DNA from: JAUIBE01 sp035267185
Lineage (GTDB): Bacteria > Pseudomonadota > Gammaproteobacteria > Xanthomonadales > SZUA-36
Length of the DNA stretch: 40,911 nucleotides
NCBI GenBank assembly: GCA_035267185.1
Contig: DATFLY010000128.1
Span: 1 to 40,911, forward strand
Direction of reading: 5' to 3'
Part shown: positions 1 through 8,218 of the stretch, piece after piece
Position numbering within the stretch: position 1 is the stretch's first letter
Layout: each line of letters opens with the position of its first letter
Position numbers and translations under genes: made by a program
Notes under the pieces: model-generated
What the model saw: the letters and a program-made list of their open reading frames with translations, nothing else
What the model was told of the DNA's origin: nothing
Databases searched by the model: none

Positions 1-2882
1 GTTTTCAATTCAACAACAAGCAATATTCCGGTTTTGAAGGCGACAGCCTGGCCTCTGCTTTGCTCGCAAACGGCGTGAAGGTGGTTGCACGAAGCTTCAA
101 ATACCACCGGCCACGTGGAATTTTCACTTCAGGAGAAGAAGAACCCTGCGGACTGGTTGAAACCGGTTCCGGCAGCACCCGGGTCCCGAATGTCCGTGCA
201 ACAACGCAGCCACTGGAGGATGGACTGAACAGCCGGTCCCAAAAAGGCTGGCCCTCGCTGGATTTTGATGTCGGGCGGATCATCGATTTCACGCATGGCC
301 TATGGCCTGCAGGCTTCTACAACAAAACTTTCAAATGGCCCGGATGGCATACCTGGGAAAAACCCATCCGCAACAGTGCCGGACTGGGGCGTGTTCCCGA
401 AGGCCCCGACCCGGATCACTATGAACGTGTGAACTGGCATTGTGACCTGCTGATTTGCGGCGGCGGCCCGGCAGGCCTGATGGCCGCGCTGCTGGCCGGG
501 CGAGCCGGTCTGCGAGTGCTGCTGGCCGAGCAGGACCGGGAATTCGGTGGCTCCCTGATCAAAGAACGAACCGGGCTAAATGACAAGCCAGCAGTTGAAT
601 GGGTCAGGAGTGTCATTCGAAAGCTCAATGCGCTTCCCAATGTCATCCTGCTGCCCCGAACGACTGCGACCGGAATCTACGACCACAAGGTCACCACCCT
701 GGTCCAGACCGGCACTGGAACAAACTGGCGGGAATGCTACTGGGTGGTTCGACCGAAAAAGATATTGCTGGCCACAGGTGCGATTGAGCAGGGCCTGATT
801 TTCCCAAGCAACGACCGTCCCGGCATCATGCTCTCGGGTGCCGTCAGGGAATATCTCAACCGATATGCCGTTGTTCCCGGCAGGCAGGTCGTGGTGGCCG
901 GAAACAATGACAGCATCTACCAGACCGCATTCGACCTGGCGGATTCCAACATCGAAGTCACTGCCGTTGCTGATGAGCGCGAAAATATTGATACCGGGCT
1001 GGCTGGCCGCCTCGCTGCCCTGGGCATTGATCTCCTGGCCGGTTCACGGATTGTAAACAGCAAAGGAAGTAGTGGCATCAGGGCAGTTCAAGTCAGAAAT
1101 GCTGAACAAGAAGCCAGGTGGATCAATTGCGATTTGCTTGCAGTGTCTGGTGGCTGGGCGCCAAGGGTGCACCTGTTGAGTCACGCTGGCGGGCATCTGA
1201 AATTCGATGGGGCTAATCACTGTTTTGTCCCTGGACAGACACCTGATGGTGTTTATGTTGCTGGCCAGGCCAGCAGACCAACCGACCTTGCTGGCGCGTT
1301 CTCAGTCGCCATAGACGCCTCAATAGCCGTTTGTCAGTCTTTGGATGTGGTTTCACCGGATTTGGATATTCCACAAATCACAGCGGATATTGTTTGCTCC
1401 AGGCATTCTGCATGGAATCCTCCGATTGCTTCCGGGCACAGGCAGTGGGTTGACCTTGCTCACGATGTCACCACCGATGATGTCGAACTGGCAGTCAGGG
1501 AAGGTTATGAATCAGTCGAGCATTTCAAGCGCTACACCACCGCGGGAATGTCAGTTGACCAGGGCAAGACTTCCAATACCAATGCATTTCTGCTCCTGAG
1601 CCACCTGACCAATAAAGATCCGGCAGATACTGGTACGACGACTTTTCGCCCGCCATATGCCCCGGTCACAGCAGGTGTCATCGCGGCTCAAAGCAGCGGT
1701 GATCTTTATGTTCCAAAACGGTATCTGCCAGCACACAGCATCCACAAGAAAATGGGCGCAAAATTCGAGGATTTCGGCTGGCAACGACCTGAGTATTACC
1801 CAAAAGACAGTGAGTCAAAGGAAGATTCCATTCATCGTGAAGTTATGGGGGTGCGATCCGGCGTGGGCGTCTTTGATAACTCCCCGATCGGGAAGCTGGA
1901 AGTCTGCGGCCCTGATGCGGCCGGATTTCTTGATCGTCTTTATATCAACAATATCCGGCAACTGTCACCCGGCAAAGCCCGCTATGGCCTGATGCTGAAT
2001 GAAAGTGGCGTCATCATCGATGATGGCGTGGTCGTGAGCCTGACGGAACAGCATTTTATCGTTCATACAACATCGGCCAACGCCCACAGAGTTTTTGAAA
2101 TCATGGAGGAATGGTTGCAGTGCGAATGGACCAACCTGAAAGTCGCCGTGCATGACGCTACATCAAGCTGGGCAAATTTCACGGTGGCCGGACCAAAAAG
2201 CCGGGACGTTTTGTCAGTGCTTGACTCTGACATGGATCTTTCACCAGGCGCCCTGCCCCACATGTCGGCTGTGAGCGGGAGTCTGCTTGGGCTGGATTGT
2301 CGAATCTCGCGTGTCAGCTACAGCGGTGAACTGAGCTTTGAAGTGAATGTGCCCGCTGGCTGTGCCGCATCCATCCTGGAAGCCATCATCGAAGCAGGCG
2401 AGCCCCACCAGATCACTCCGTATGGTGTTGAGGCCCTGATGGTGATGCGAACTGAAAAGGGATACCTGCATGTCGGTAGTGATACAGATGGTGCCACCAC
2501 ACCGGACGATGTTGGCTGGGGTGCTATTGCCCGGCGCAAGGGACGTGATTTTATTGGCCGTCGCTCACTGGCAAGACCAGCCAATACAGCAGGTGGTCGA
2601 AAACAGCTGGTGGGAATCGAACCAACGGACTCAACCCAGGCCTTGATGCCTGGCGGACATCTCTTGTTGGGAACAGACCGGGATGCGCCTGCGATCACTG
2701 ACGGCTGGGTGACATCAGCATGCTTTAGCCCAACCCTGAATCGATATATCGCACTGGCAATGCTGAGAGATGGACAGGATCACCTTGGCGACCCGGTTGT
2801 GATTTATGACCAGGGCAAGCGCCACAATGCCCGGGTTGTTGCACCTGCTTTTTATGATCCGGAAAACGCCAGACTCTCATGA
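1..2882 (+). CDS. soxA: Sarcosine oxidase alpha subunit, 5' end cut by window edge
   Basis: Large flavoprotein subunit of heterotetrameric sarcosine oxidase. It oxidatively demethylates sarcosine to glycine and passes the one-carbon unit to tetrahydrofolate; it acts in the cytoplasm. The frame is open from base 3. The first visible residues include GDSLASALLANGVKVV and SFKYHRPRGI, the typical N-terminal SoxA domain, so probably only about 20-30 residues are missing; the TTG at 60 is internal. A dinucleotide-binding motif, ICGGGPAG, lies near visible residue 150. The second half, from about residue 610 (GVRSGVGVFDNSPIGKLEVCG) to the end, is a GcvT-like aminomethyltransferase domain with its C-terminal barrel. 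The stop overlaps the soxG start as ATGA, which indicates coupled translation. soxB and soxD, normally upstream in soxBDAG, would lie outside the window. Family identification is firm; substrate is inferred from family. Confidence 0.95.
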   Translation, partial: FQFNNKQYSGFEGDSLASALLANGVKVVARSFKYHRPRGIFTSGEEEPCGLVETGSGSTRVPNVRATTQPLEDGLNSRSQKGWPSLDFDVGRIIDFTHGLWPAGFYNKTFKWPGWHTWEKPIRNSAGLGRVPEGPDPDHYERVNWHCDLLICGGGPAGLMAALLAGRAGLRVLLAEQDREFGGSLIKERTGLNDKPAVEWVRSVIRKLNALPNVILLPRTTATGIYDHKVTTLVQTGTGTNWRECYWVVRPKKILLATGAIEQGLIFPSNDRPGIMLSGAVREYLNRYAVVPGRQVVVAGNNDSIYQTAFDLADSNIEVTAVADERENIDTGLAGRLAALGIDLLAGSRIVNSKGSSGIRAVQVRNAEQEARWINCDLLAVSGGWAPRVHLLSHAGGHLKFDGANHCFVPGQTPDGVYVAGQASRPTDLAGAFSVAIDASIAVCQSLDVVSPDLDIPQITADIVCSRHSAWNPPIASGHRQWVDLAHDVTTDDVELAVREGYESVEHFKRYTTAGMSVDQGKTSNTNAFLLLSHLTNKDPADTGTTTFRPPYAPVTAGVIAAQSSGDLYVPKRYLPAHSIHKKMGAKFEDFGWQRPEYYPKDSESKEDSIHREVMGVRSGVGVFDNSPIGKLEVCGPDAAGFLDRLYINNIRQLSPGKARYGLMLNESGVIIDDGVVVSLTEQHFIVHTTSANAHRVFEIMEEWLQCEWTNLKVAVHDATSSWANFTVAGPKSRDVLSVLDSDMDLSPGALPHMSAVSGSLLGLDCRISRVSYSGELSFEVNVPAGCAASILEAIIEAGEPHQITPYGVEALMVMRTEKGYLHVGSDTDGATTPDDVGWGAIARRKGRDFIGRRSLARPANTAGGRKQLVGIEPTDSTQALMPGGHLLLGTDRDAPAITDGWVTSACFSPTLNRYIALAMLRDGQDHLGDPVVIYDQGKRHNARVVAPAFYDPENARLS

Positions 2883-3484
2883 CTAAAGGAGCACAAAAAC
2901 AATCTTCACGACTTTCGCAGTCAGGAATCAGCGATGTTGGCCATCAGGCTGATGCGCTCTCGATTCAGGAAGTTGAAAACATCGCCGTATTGCGCCTTCG
3001 GGCCACATCAGCAATCGATGAAATACATCTTCAGGGTCATGATCTGCCAGACCGAACAGGAGAGTGTTCCGGGCAGGTTCCCACAATCCTGTGCCTGAGG
3101 CCGGGAGAGTGGCTTGTAATTAGCGAAACCACGTCAGGGGAATCGCTGCTTTCAGAATATGAATACACCCAGTCAGATCAGCAACTTTATTCATGGGACC
3201 AGACTGACGGGCTGGCGATGGTTCGCCTACAAGGCCCTGCCGCCCATTGGCTGATGAGAAAAAACAGTGGCCTGGATTTTCATGTCACTTCTTCAACGCC
3301 TGACCATTGTGCACAATGCAGGTTTGGAAAAATCAGCGTGATCGTGCACTTTCATCGCGACACTGAAGGTACCGGAGTGTTTGACCTGTTGATGGATCGA
3401 AGCCTGGTGCGATATCTCTGGACTTTGCTGGTCTCAACTGCGCCTCATGCCGAAGAATTGGAGAAGGGAGTTCTGCCATGGTAA
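2879..3484 (+). CDS. soxG: Sarcosine oxidase gamma subunit
   Basis: 201-residue small subunit of heterotetrameric sarcosine oxidase; SoxG has a GcvT-like fold and packs against the alpha subunit. Family-like parts are the central stretch YSWDQTDGLAMVRLQGPAAH and the C-terminal VFDLLMDRSLVRYLWTLL segment. The ATG overlaps the soxA stop by four bases (ATGA), so position and coupling support the call as strongly as the rather divergent sequence does. The first 25 residues (TKGAQKQSSRLSQSG...) are low in complexity and probably unstructured. It is the last gene of the operon; the next gene converges on it with a 9-bp gap, and no clear intrinsic terminator is visible between them. Confidence 0.9.
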   Translation: MTKGAQKQSSRLSQSGISDVGHQADALSIQEVENIAVLRLRATSAIDEIHLQGHDLPDRTGECSGQVPTILCLRPGEWLVISETTSGESLLSEYEYTQSDQQLYSWDQTDGLAMVRLQGPAAHWLMRKNSGLDFHVTSSTPDHCAQCRFGKISVIVHFHRDTEGTGVFDLLMDRSLVRYLWTLLVSTAPHAEELEKGVLPW

Positions 3485-3493
3485 AAAGCAGGA

Positions 3494-5371
3494 CTACAGG
3501 TCGCGTGCAATCCTGATTCCAACACGGGCGCCAGAGGTTTCAGGTTTGGCAGACAGCCTGAAGGCTGAGCGGGTCTGATTGGGAGAACTGGCCCAGTAGC
3601 CACCACGAATCACCCTGAGACCGCAACCCGGGTTGATCCAGGCACTGCCGTCAGCAGGCGCACGAATATAGGTTTCATGCCAGCAATCGGCCACCCATTC
3701 AGCCACATTCCCGGAAATATCGTAGATTCCAAAAGGATTTCGCTCGAATGAACCGACATTCGCGGGCCCCCAGTGTCCATCCGTGTAATTTTCAAATGCC
3801 ACTGTCCAGCTTCTGCGGCTTCGGGACTCATCGCCATCCCCCGTCAGGTTTTCCACCACTCGATTTGGAGTGCCGTCACCCCACCAGTATTTCGTGCTGG
3901 TGCCACCGCGCAAAGCGTATTCGAATTCTGATTCCGACAGTAAACGATAAGGCTTGCCTGTGCCCCTGGCCAACCACCTGACATAGGCTCGTGCATCATT
4001 CCAGGAAACATGCACAACAGGGTCTTTATCATTGGCCTCACGTCCATCGAAAGAGGACTGCCAGTTGATGTCTTCGCGCTGCGCAAGTCGCCCTGAGGAA
4101 TGGTTATAAATGGTGGAATAGCCCTTTCTATCGGCGTCGGTCGCGTAACCGGCGCGCTCCACGAATTCACGGAATTGCTCGACTGTCACCTCTCTCAGGC
4201 CGATTGCGAATCCACGCCTGACTGTTACCCGGTGCTCAGGACTCTCATTTTCCACATGGCCGTCATCAAATGTATCTGAACCCATCAGGAAACTTCCGGC
4301 TGTGATGACAACAGTCTCAGGCGTCCAGAATGGTGTGTTCAGGAAATGATCTCGAATCACCTGGCCGGGTTTAAACCCGCCATAAACCTTGGCTTCTTCC
4401 AGCCGTCTGCGGAGTTGCCCCAGGCGAATGTCTTCGCCACCCAGAGCAATCAGGTCAGCCAGGACACGTTCCGCCTGGCTGAAATTTCCGCTATCCATTG
4501 CAGCCACAGCCTGCTCTTCCAGGTACTGAGCCTGGGCGGATCGAATCTCCACGATTTCGTCTCGCGCCGCTTCGATCAGGGATGCATCCTGGCGAACCAG
4601 GAGTGCTTCTTCGAGCAATCGATCTGTAGAATCGAAATCCAGTTGCCTTGCATTCTTCAACGCCTCGTCCACAAGGTATTGCTGGACGTTTGCCAGCCCC
4701 TGCTGCGCAGCCTGGTTGGATGGGTCGCGGTCTACAACCCCACGATAGTAGTACCAGGCATTATCGCCTTGCGGAGATACAACTCTGCCAGCACGCATGG
4801 CGTCGTTTGCGAGCGCCAATTGGCCATCAATATTGCCGCGATTCTCGAGGCGCTGATACGCCTCATTAAGGCCGGTCTTATTGGGGCTGACCGTTTGAAC
4901 CACATCCAGCATCGCCCGGGCTTCATCCAGCTGATTATTGGATATCCTGTTGTCGGCCTTGCGAATTACATCATCGAGAAGTTCTTCCAGCTCACGCCGG
5001 ACAGCAACATTACCCGGTGTTGCAGCCAGGTCATCGAGAAGTTCGTAAAGTCTCCTGGTCTGTTCCGGGTCGGGTAATGCGGGGCCTGTGGCGCGGTTGG
5101 AACCGGGTGCTGAATCAAACTGGGGCTGCCACTCCTCTGTCTGGACATCTCCCAGGCGGCGAATACGACGAGAGGAAGTACCATCACCATCGGCTGGCTG
5201 AAGGTTTTCGTTTTCTTCAAGTTCTATGGGTGGCAGAAGATTGGAATCGTCTTCAGACTGCCCGTCGTCCTGGGCCATCAGAGGAGAAAAAAGCAAGCAA
5301 CATACAACAGGCAGAGACCGTAGAAAGCCCCTCCCCTTCGCGGGTTTTTCAGTTTTGCCTACGAAGTGCAT
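3494..5371 (-). CDS. Exported SUMF1/FGE-fold (EgtB/PvdO family) protein with helical repeat N-terminus
   Basis: 625 residues. The start is supported by an AAGGGA Shine-Dalgarno six bases upstream. Residues 1-33 look like a signal peptide (basic start, then LPVVCCLLFSPLMAQ), so the protein is exported. About residues 80-340 are helical and TPR-like, with recurring 'alanine-rich helix, asparagine/glutamine turn' units. From about residue 357 to the end lies a formylglycine-generating-enzyme/sulfatase-modifying-factor fold (TAGSFLMGSDTFDDGHVENE, GLREVTVEQFREFVE, ISGNVAEWVADCWHE, IRGGYWASSPNQTRSAFRLS). The cysteine pair used by true formylglycine-generating enzymes near the C-terminus is not where expected, since that stretch reads RSAFRLSAKPETSG. 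Sulfatase activation is therefore unlikely, and no sulfatase is nearby. A structural or PvdO/EgtB-like role is possible; the specific function is unknown. Confidence 0.85.
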   Translation of the reverse strand: MHFVGKTEKPAKGRGFLRSLPVVCCLLFSPLMAQDDGQSEDDSNLLPPIELEENENLQPADGDGTSSRRIRRLGDVQTEEWQPQFDSAPGSNRATGPALPDPEQTRRLYELLDDLAATPGNVAVRRELEELLDDVIRKADNRISNNQLDEARAMLDVVQTVSPNKTGLNEAYQRLENRGNIDGQLALANDAMRAGRVVSPQGDNAWYYYRGVVDRDPSNQAAQQGLANVQQYLVDEALKNARQLDFDSTDRLLEEALLVRQDASLIEAARDEIVEIRSAQAQYLEEQAVAAMDSGNFSQAERVLADLIALGGEDIRLGQLRRRLEEAKVYGGFKPGQVIRDHFLNTPFWTPETVVITAGSFLMGSDTFDDGHVENESPEHRVTVRRGFAIGLREVTVEQFREFVERAGYATDADRKGYSTIYNHSSGRLAQREDINWQSSFDGREANDKDPVVHVSWNDARAYVRWLARGTGKPYRLLSESEFEYALRGGTSTKYWWGDGTPNRVVENLTGDGDESRSRRSWTVAFENYTDGHWGPANVGSFERNPFGIYDISGNVAEWVADCWHETYIRAPADGSAWINPGCGLRVIRGGYWASSPNQTRSAFRLSAKPETSGARVGIRIARDL

Positions 5372-5400
5372 GCAGAATCCCTTGCCTGTAGCATTTCAAA

Positions 5401-5446
5401 GCATTGTACGCGAACCCATATAAAGCGGCTTAAGTGCGTACAATGC
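5401..5446. promoter_or_regulatory. Divergent intergenic inverted repeat with two outward -10-like boxes
   Basis: An 11-bp perfect inverted repeat (GCATTGTACGC at 5401-5411 and GCGTACAATGC at 5436-5446) is separated by 24 bp. Each arm contains TACAAT facing outward: toward rnd on the plus strand (5439-5444) and toward the SUMF1-like gene on the minus strand (5408-5403). No convincing -35 box is seen for either. The layout fits overlapping divergent promoters or a dimeric regulator site shared by the two genes. Confidence 0.5.
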
Positions 5447-5505
5447 GCGTCACCTTAACGCAAATTCATGATCAACGACAAGTAATTGACAAGTGAAGAA
5501 TTAAC

Positions 5506-6660
5506 GTGGAATCACAGGCAAAAGCAACAGGTATGGTGAGGACGGCCCTGAAGGGTGCAGAACAACCCATTCTGGTTGAAACGGGACAACAACTCGAGCT
5601 GGCAGCAAAGTCATGGAAATCGGCGGATGTGCTGGGGCTGGATACCGAGTTCGTGCGTGAACGGACATATCGAGCAGATCTCGGGCTGGTGCAATTATCA
5701 GATGGGCAGAACGCCTGGCTGGTCGACCCGCTTGCGGTCAGGCAGTTGAGCCCGTTGCGCGACATTCTGCATGACAAATCTGTCACGAAAATTCTGCACA
5801 GTGGTTCAGAAGATTTTGAAGTTCTGTGGCATCAACTCGACACCAGGCCGGAGAACGTTGTGGACAGCCAGATTGCATGCGCGATGCTGGGACAGTCGTT
5901 ACAACTTGGTTATCACCATGCAGTGAAATGGTTGTTCGACGTTGAAATTGATAAGGACCAGACCCGTTCGAACTGGCTTAAACGTCCACTGACGCCGGAT
6001 CAACACCGGTATGCCGCTCTGGATGTGGTTCTCCTTCCTCTGGTCAATGATCTGTTGCGACAGAAACTGGAGAATCTTGGTCGCTGGGACTGGGTAAAAG
6101 AAGAAGTTGAGCGAATGGCACACTCTGCCACTCAGGATACTGCAACTGATGAGGCATGGATGCGCATTCGCGGAGCGGGTTCACTGTCAGGACAGGAGCG
6201 AAAAATCCTGTTTTCCCTGGCCAGATGGCGTGAGGAAAAAGCCCGTGAAAAAAACCTGGCGCGTGGATTTGTTGTGCCGGATGCCGGTTTGATGGCCATG
6301 GCGAAGGCACGACCTGAAAACATTCAGAAGTTGGAATCCCTTGATGCCCTTCATCCCAAATCTGTCATTCGCTATGGCGACACCTGGGTAGATCTGATTG
6401 AATCAACTTCATCCATTGGTGAGATAACACCGCTGCCCCAACTCAACCATGGCCATAGAAAACTCATGAAAGACCTGAAGGCACAGGTTTCCCAAACTGC
6501 CAGCTCACTGGACGTGGATGCGGCATTGCTCGCCTCGCGCAAGCAACTGGAGAGTCTGATTTTCGAGTTTGAAGCTTCAGGAGATGTGCCGGAGAGATTC
6601 TCAGGGTGGAGACAGGAAGTGATTACCAACGACCTGGTTAGAATTCTTAAAGAGCAATGA
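5506..6660 (+). CDS. rnd: Ribonuclease D
   Basis: 384 residues, close to the E. coli RNase D length. It is a 3'-5' exoribonuclease that trims tRNA and other small RNA 3' ends. The DEDDy exonuclease motifs are visible: LGLDTEFVRERTY (Exo I, about residue 45), VVDSQIACAMLG (Exo II, about residue 120) and YAALDVVLL (Exo III, residues 169-177, with the Tyr and Asp). A C-terminal HRDC domain follows, roughly residues 213-293. The start is taken as GTG at 5506, which adds a short leader before the conserved domain; an in-frame ATG at 5533 is a possible alternative. The gene reads toward tRNA-Arg, which begins 53 bp after its stop, so the two may share a transcript. Confidence 0.93.
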   Translation: MESQAKATGMVRTALKGAEQPILVETGQQLELAAKSWKSADVLGLDTEFVRERTYRADLGLVQLSDGQNAWLVDPLAVRQLSPLRDILHDKSVTKILHSGSEDFEVLWHQLDTRPENVVDSQIACAMLGQSLQLGYHHAVKWLFDVEIDKDQTRSNWLKRPLTPDQHRYAALDVVLLPLVNDLLRQKLENLGRWDWVKEEVERMAHSATQDTATDEAWMRIRGAGSLSGQERKILFSLARWREEKAREKNLARGFVVPDAGLMAMAKARPENIQKLESLDALHPKSVIRYGDTWVDLIESTSSIGEITPLPQLNHGHRKLMKDLKAQVSQTASSLDVDAALLASRKQLESLIFEFEASGDVPERFSGWRQEVITNDLVRILKEQ

Positions 6661-6713
6661 ATGAAGTGGCAGACCAGCCGCCCAACCTTTAAAATCCGCA
6701 ATCAATTTTTAAA

Positions 6714-6790
6714 GCGCCCGTAGCTCAGCAGGATAGAGCACCAGATTCCTAATCTGGGGGTCACAGGTTCGAATCCTGTCGGGCGCGCCA
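6714..6790 (+). tRNA. tRNA-Arg (anticodon CCT)
   Basis: A 77-nt cloverleaf. The acceptor stem GCGCCCG pairs with CGGGCGC, followed by discriminator G and an encoded CCA (6788-6790). The anticodon arm CCAGA-TTCCTAA-TCTGG gives anticodon CCT, which reads the AGG arginine codon. The T arm is ACAGGTTCGAATCCTGT. It follows rnd in the same direction. Its last 19 bases and five more are repeated exactly 200 bp downstream. Confidence 0.97.
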
Positions 6791-6796
6791 TTTCCT

Positions 6797-6853
6797 AAAA
6801 AAAATGAAAAATGGCCTTCTCATTTATTAAGGAAGGACGTTTTTCATTTTTTG
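6797..6853 (+). terminator. Long hairpin terminator after tRNA-Arg
   Basis: An A-rich left arm with CCTTC (6797-6819) pairs with GAAGG and a T-rich right arm (6832-6853), leaving only an isolated mismatch and a wobble pair near the middle. The A/T-rich ends mean it can terminate transcripts in either direction: tRNA-Arg on the plus strand and the DUF6502 gene on the minus strand. Confidence 0.7.
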
Positions 6854-6952
6854 GGGACTGTGCGGGATGTGAGAACACCCGGGTTCGACAAATTTGTCTG
6901 GAACAAATTTGAACATCGAAACGTTTTACGTTGAGATGGCCCGAAGGGCGGA

Positions 6953-6966
6953 GCACATGGACGTGC
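6953..6966 (+). other. CsrA/RsmA-type GGA hairpin
   Basis: GCAC-ATGGAC-GTGC: a four-base-pair stem closing a hexaloop of the form ANGGAN, and ACATGGACGT fits the published CsrA/RsmE consensus WCANGGANGW. It lies just upstream of the duplicated tRNA end. Whether the locus is transcribed is not known; read-through from tRNA-Arg would be needed unless there is a separate promoter. Confidence 0.4.
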
Positions 6967-7004
6967 GGAGTAATCCTGTCGGGCGCGCCATTTCCCTCCA
7001 CCCC

Positions 7005-7865
7005 TTAAGGCGCATTATCCTCGAAGTAGAACAAGCTGATACCTGCCGACATTTGATCCGGGCGCTCCGAATTCTCTTCAATGTCCAGCAGAACTCTCCT
7101 GCCATCGGCCTCAGCTTTTTCGAGAATCTTGCTGAGTGCAGCCTTCAACTCTGCGCGACGTTGAGGCGACAACCTCAATGTCCACACACCACGTTGAAAA
7201 AACCGGCCATCAATCGATTCCGATTCAAAGTTGTGCACAATGGTATCAATCAGGTTAGCAACAGCGGAATAACCGACTTCAAAGGCACCCAACTGTTCTT
7301 TCGACTTCGTAGGAAAGTATGAATGTTTCACCAGCTCAACCGTCTGGTTCTTTTTGTCCAGGATGACGGCCTCATTCGCGACCAGCCGATTTAGCAGCGA
7401 TTGCTGGGTGATTCCTCTGGACTTCATCGTCAACAAAAAAAGCCGCTCAAAACTGTCTCTCTTCCCCGTTACAGATAGTATTTTTGGAGTCCCTGTAGTG
7501 GCATCCAGAAATTCCGAGTGACTTGCCCAGGTATCCAGAATCGCAACGGCGGGCGTTGCTTCTCGCAAGAAGGCAGATTTCTCATGGAAAGGAAGCCTGT
7601 AACTCACATGATTTCTTGTACGGGTCAGTGTCCGTGTATCCAGACCTGTCAGCAAGGCGAGTTTCGTCAGTGCCACATTTGCAGATGGACTTTCTTTTTT
7701 TAGCTGATTTTCTGCTTTTTCCACATAGATAAATCGAACCATTTCCTGAAGCTTGACCAGCGAGATCTTCCCAACCAAAAATCCGATCAGCTTTCGCAAT
7801 ACTATTTCAACGGCTTTGGTGAGAGTTTCGAGTTCCTGGTAATCGGTATTGCCATCACTCGACAT
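7005..7865 (-). CDS. DUF6502 family protein, putative HTH-containing regulator
   Basis: 286 residues. The start chosen is the ATG at 7865 because AAGGAG lies seven bases upstream; the reading frame runs 34 codons further upstream without a good ribosome site. The N-terminal half resembles DUF6502 as I recall it: AVEIVLRKLIGFLVGKISLV, then MVRFIYVEKAE, then a helix-turn-helix-like ALTKLALLTGLDTRTLTR. The middle resembles the family's DTWASHSEFLDATTGTPKIL and ANEAVILDKKNQTVELVKHS blocks. The family is uncharacterised; a DNA-binding role is my inference from the winged-helix-like start. It is unusually lysine-rich for the window. A palindrome-bearing region about 235 bp upstream may be its promoter/operator. 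Confidence 0.75.
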   Translation of the reverse strand: MSSDGNTDYQELETLTKAVEIVLRKLIGFLVGKISLVKLQEMVRFIYVEKAENQLKKESPSANVALTKLALLTGLDTRTLTRTRNHVSYRLPFHEKSAFLREATPAVAILDTWASHSEFLDATTGTPKILSVTGKRDSFERLFLLTMKSRGITQQSLLNRLVANEAVILDKKNQTVELVKHSYFPTKSKEQLGAFEVGYSAVANLIDTIVHNFESESIDGRFFQRGVWTLRLSPQRRAELKAALSKILEKAEADGRRVLLDIEENSERPDQMSAGISLFYFEDNAP

Positions 7866-8218
7866 ATCAAACTCCTTTTGTTTTTCTACCTGTCCCCTGG
7901 TATCAAGCTCCGCCAAGAAAGGGTTAATCAGCAAAAAAAGCTTGCACACAAGGCAGAGTTCGAGCACTTCATGCCCGAACTCCGACTCTTCAATCTACAA
8001 ATCCGTCCCCCTAATATTCTCTGCTTCCTTCTCCCTCTGAAGGTGTCGCAGTAACTTCAATTCAGACTTGTGATTGAATTGCTCCCCCTGCATTGACATT
8101 AATGTCATAATTACGCATTGATGTCAAATAATGTAGCGGGTTTTGTGCAAAAAACTGTCAAATCCAGCGATTTTCTTACAAATTCGGTGATTTACACTGA
8201 AAACTGCTCAATTTTTGA
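7866..8218. other. Intergenic region upstream of the DUF6502 gene
   Basis: 353 bp without a credible gene, noticeably AT-rich. It holds the palindromic cluster at 8093-8127 and otherwise nothing I recognise. The minus-strand leader of the DUF6502 gene would be over 200 nt if transcription starts at that cluster. Confidence 0.6.
8093..8127 (-). promoter_or_regulatory. Palindromic operator-like cluster with TTGACA boxes
   Basis: TGACATTAATGTCA (8094-8107) is a perfect 14-bp palindrome, and a related TTGATGTCAA lies at 8118-8127. On the minus strand, TTGACA (8127-8122) could serve as a -35; the element 17 bp on (CATTAA) is a weak -10 lying inside the palindrome. A repressor bound to the palindrome would then block the DUF6502 promoter. 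Which protein binds is unknown. Confidence 0.45.

Larger units (their letters stand above)
6772..6995 (+). repeat. 24-bp direct duplication of the tRNA-Arg 3' end flanking a 176-bp insert
   Basis: The bases at 6772-6795 (the last 19 bases of the tRNA gene including CCA, plus TTTCC) are repeated without mismatch at 6972-6995, a period of exactly 200 bp. This is the geometry left by integration at a tRNA 3' end, or by a tRNA-derived repeat. The insert encodes no integrase or other credible protein. It holds the terminator hairpin, a GCCC-GAA-GGGC hairpin (6939-6949) and a GGA-loop hairpin (6953-6966). Confidence 0.85.

Noticed and set aside
4346..5077. 243-codon plus-strand open frame opposite the SUMF1-like gene
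   Set aside because: Lies fully antisense to a well-supported gene with signal peptide and domain; its translation has no family features.
6894..7322. 142-codon plus-strand open frame through the tRNA-derived repeat
   Set aside because: Mostly antisense to the DUF6502 gene, which has a strong ribosome site and family signature.
6714..7865. Integrated phage or genomic island at tRNA-Arg
   Set aside because: The direct repeats enclose only 176 bp and no integrase or phage gene lies nearby; at most a stub or a small repeat.
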